Origin: JABWCQ01 sp964587105
GTDB taxonomy: Bacteria; Electryoneota; RPQS01
DNA length: 64,000 nucleotides
Reading direction: 5' to 3'
Assembly (NCBI GenBank): GCA_964587105.1
Contig: CAZPKG010000004.1
Location: 124,001-188,000 of the forward strand
Positions 62,118 to 64,000 of this stretch are shown piece after piece. The translations under genes and the position numbers were made by a program. Numbering within the stretch: the first letter of the stretch is position 1; each line of letters starts with the position of its first letter. Below the pieces are notes generated by a model. The model had not been told where the DNA came from. It saw only the letters and a list, made by a program, of their open reading frames with translations, and searched no databases.

Positions 62118-63683
62118 ATGGCTCAAACATTAGTTCGTTGGAACGTTGAAGACGATTCGTTTTGGGAAGGCGAAGGCAAGCGCACGGCCTACCGGAATCT
62201 TTGGATTTCGATACCCTGCCTTCTGTGCGGATTTGCGGTCTGGATGTATTGGTCAATTATCACGACAAAGATGCAGGAACTCGGATTCCAATTCGACCCG
62301 GACCCGGCCAAGAACAAAGCGATGCTCTACACGTTGATCTCGATTGCCGGATTGACTGGCGCGACGCTGCGTATTCCAAATTCCTTCTTCGTGGCCTTAA
62401 GCGGAGGGCGAAACGTAATTGCAGTTACGACCGCCTTGCTCATTTTGCCCGCGCTCGGTCTTGGCATGGCGCTTCATGCTCCCGGCACGTCGTACTCAAC
62501 ATTTGTTATTCTGTCGGCGCTGTCAGGAATCGGCGGCGGCGCCTTCGCTTCGTCGATGTCAAATATTAGTTTGTTCTTTCCTAAACGTGTTCAAGGCACT
62601 GCCCTGGGACTTAATGCCGGCTTAGGAAATCTCGGCGTCAGTGTCATGCAAGTTCTCTTGCCGTTCGTAATGACCTTTGGCATGTTTGGAGCATTTGGAG
62701 GGAGTGCATGGAAAACTGCCGCCGCAGTCGGCGCGCAGCCTGCAGGAACACAAGTATGGATTCAGAACGGGGGTTTTGTGTGGGTGCCGATCCTTGCAGT
62801 CCTTTCGATTCTTGCCTGGTTGCTCATGAACAATCTTGCCATGCACGAAGTGGGCTCGTCTTCTTCGGCCATTGCCAAAATGCTCTATCTCACGCTACTC
62901 GGGTTTGCCGGATCGGCTCTGGGCTTATATCTTCTCGTGGCTCTCAAAGTAAACATGTGGATAGTCCTGCCGATCACGATCCTGATGACGCTCGCACTGA
63001 TTCGTTACCTCGCGCCGGGTAAAATTCGGCAGAATTTGAGTAATCAATTCGCGATCTTCAAAGAAAAGCATAACTGGGTAATGACTTGGCTCTACGTGAT
63101 GACATTTGGCTCGTTCATCGGGTATTCCGCCGCGTTTCCCAAACTTATCCAAGACGTGTTTGGTTCGCTTCCCGACGGCACGGCCAATCCGCACGCTCCT
63201 AATCCATTCGCATACGCCTGGCTCGGGCCGTTAGTTGGTTCGCTCATTCGCCCTGTCGGTGGTTGGCTGTCTGATAAGTTCGGTGGTGCGCGTGTCACAC
63301 AATGGGACACGGTGATTATGATTGCCGCCGCACTCGGTGTTGCTTACAACATCAAGGCTGCCAGCAGTTCTCCGACTCCTGAAGCGTTCTTTGTCCCGTT
63401 CCTGTTGCTCTTTCTCCTCCTGTTTATTACAACAGGCATCGGTAACGGATCAACGTTCCGCATGATTCCCATAATCTTTGACTCCAAACTTGCCGGACCT
63501 GTGCTCGGTTGGACGTCGGCGATTGCGGCCTACGGCGCGTTTATCATCCCCAAAGTATTCGGTGCTCAAATTCAAGCCGGACATCCCGAATACGCACTCT
63601 ACGGATTTGCGCTTTACTATGTAAGCTGCCTGATCGTAAATTGGTGGTTCTATGCTCGCAAGAACGCCGAAATCAAGTGCTGA
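62118..63683 (+). CDS. narK: NarK2-type nitrate/nitrite transporter
   Basis: The protein has 521 residues and 12 membrane helices. The nitrate signature regions are 'ALSGIGGGAFASSMSNISLFFPKRVQGTALGLNAGLGNLG' in the first half and 'LLLFITTGIGNGSTFRMIPIIF' in the second. It begins with a longer cytoplasmic N-terminus ('VRWNVEDDSFWEGEGKRTAYRNLW') typical of NarK2/NarU-type antiporters. It probably exchanges external nitrate for internal nitrite made by NarG. The start is 24 bases after the first narK stop; the ribosome site is weak. Confidence 0.93.
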   Translation: MAQTLVRWNVEDDSFWEGEGKRTAYRNLWISIPCLLCGFAVWMYWSIITTKMQELGFQFDPDPAKNKAMLYTLISIAGLTGATLRIPNSFFVALSGGRNVIAVTTALLILPALGLGMALHAPGTSYSTFVILSALSGIGGGAFASSMSNISLFFPKRVQGTALGLNAGLGNLGVSVMQVLLPFVMTFGMFGAFGGSAWKTAAAVGAQPAGTQVWIQNGGFVWVPILAVLSILAWLLMNNLAMHEVGSSSSAIAKMLYLTLLGFAGSALGLYLLVALKVNMWIVLPITILMTLALIRYLAPGKIRQNLSNQFAIFKEKHNWVMTWLYVMTFGSFIGYSAAFPKLIQDVFGSLPDGTANPHAPNPFAYAWLGPLVGSLIRPVGGWLSDKFGGARVTQWDTVIMIAAALGVAYNIKAASSSPTPEAFFVPFLLLFLLLFITTGIGNGSTFRMIPIIFDSKLAGPVLGWTSAIAAYGAFIIPKVFGAQIQAGHPEYALYGFALYYVSCLIVNWWFYARKNAEIKC

Positions 63684-63715
63684 GAAAAATTGCATCTAAC
63701 AACACATAAGTCACC

Positions 63716-64000
63716 ATGAGTATTTCACTTGAAACTCCTGTCGGCCAATTGGTCGTCGAAAAACCCAACCGCGCACACATCTTTCAGCGCTTTCAAATTG
63801 ACTACTGCTGCGGCGGAGCGCAGCCACTGAGAGAGGCCTGCGCGTCAAAGAACGTGGATCCGCAAATTATCCTTGCAGAGATTTCAAATCAAGACGGCCG
63901 TGCAGATGTCAGCACGGAACCTGATTGGTCTAAGGCAACGATGTCGGCGCTTGTCGAGAATATTCTGAATCAGCACCACGAATATCTCCGGAACGCGCTT
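63716..64000 (+). CDS. RIC/ScdA-family di-iron protein for iron-sulphur cluster repair (3' truncated)
   Basis: The window ends 95 codons into this gene. The N-terminal 'TPVGQLVVEKPNRAHIFQRFQIDYCCGG' is the ScdA_N domain with its twin cysteines, and 'ILNQHHEYLRNAL' begins the hemerythrin-like domain with the first iron-ligand histidines. RIC proteins repair iron-sulphur clusters damaged by NO or oxidants and are a classic NsrR (Rrf2) target. Its position 32 bases after narK fits an operon that produces nitrite and NO. Confidence 0.9.
   Translation, partial: MSISLETPVGQLVVEKPNRAHIFQRFQIDYCCGGAQPLREACASKNVDPQIILAEISNQDGRADVSTEPDWSKATMSALVENILNQHHEYLRNAL

Overview
The window comes from a Gram-negative bacterium of the Fibrobacteres-Chlorobi-Bacteroidetes (FCB) superphylum. 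It is probably one of the uncultured lineages around Zixibacteria, Calditrichota, Marinimicrobia or KSB1, but I cannot fix the phylum from sequence alone. The evidence is a set of large secreted proteins ending in the 'NYPNPFNPTT' type of C-terminal sorting domain used by type IX secretion (T9SS), a PorV/PorQ-family protein, a SusC-like TonB-dependent receptor and gingipain-type (peptidase C25) proteins. No tRNA, rRNA, CRISPR array or transposase was seen.

Layout. (1) 1-9.2 kb, plus strand: three exported proteins, namely a Cys-rich T9SS-tailed protein cut by the window start, a jelly-roll/FN3 protein and a C25-family protein, separated by strong hairpin terminators. (2) 36.6-9.2 kb, minus strand: a compact 13-gene starch/maltodextrin locus. 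In order of transcription it encodes a TonB receptor, a large surface protein, a PorV-like protein, a starch-binding T9SS protein, a multidomain T9SS GH13 amylase, an exported GH133-like debranching enzyme, an MsmK/MalK ATPase, an exported GH57 enzyme, a sugar-binding lipoprotein, two ABC permeases, a second exported GH57 enzyme and a CBM/FN3 protein. A good sigma70-like promoter with a perfect palindrome over its -10 box precedes the first gene. An esterase with a starch-binding-like N-terminus and a T9SS tail is divergent from it. (3) 38.5-41.0 kb: a PhoB/PhoR-like two-component pair. (4) 41.0-42.7 kb: a GT39-like membrane glycosyltransferase on the minus strand. (5) 43.2-48.2 kb: a second C25-family protein that appears to lack both catalytic residues. 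(6) 48.3-64 kb: a respiratory nitrate reduction island. Two divergent Rrf2-family regulators with matching cysteine patterns flank an AT-rich control region. Then follow moaA, a MOSC protein, a di-haem cytochrome c, narG, narH, narJ, a NarI-Rieske fusion, a b6-like cytochrome b, a mono-haem cytochrome c, two NarK transporters and the start of a RIC/ScdA-type iron-sulphur repair gene.

How the parts work together. In the starch locus, surface binding proteins and the amylase would cut starch outside the cell. The TonB receptor would import oligosaccharides, exported GH57 and GH133 enzymes would trim them, and the ABC system would move the products into the cytoplasm. In the nitrate island, MoaA and probably the MOSC protein serve the molybdenum cofactor of NarG. 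NarGH looks cytoplasmic because no Tat signal is visible. Its membrane anchor NarI keeps all four haem-ligand histidines but is fused to a complete Rieske domain that still carries an internal twin-arginine motif. With the adjacent cytochrome b and cytochrome c, this gives the parts of a bc-type complex physically joined to nitrate reductase. This is the most unusual system in the window.
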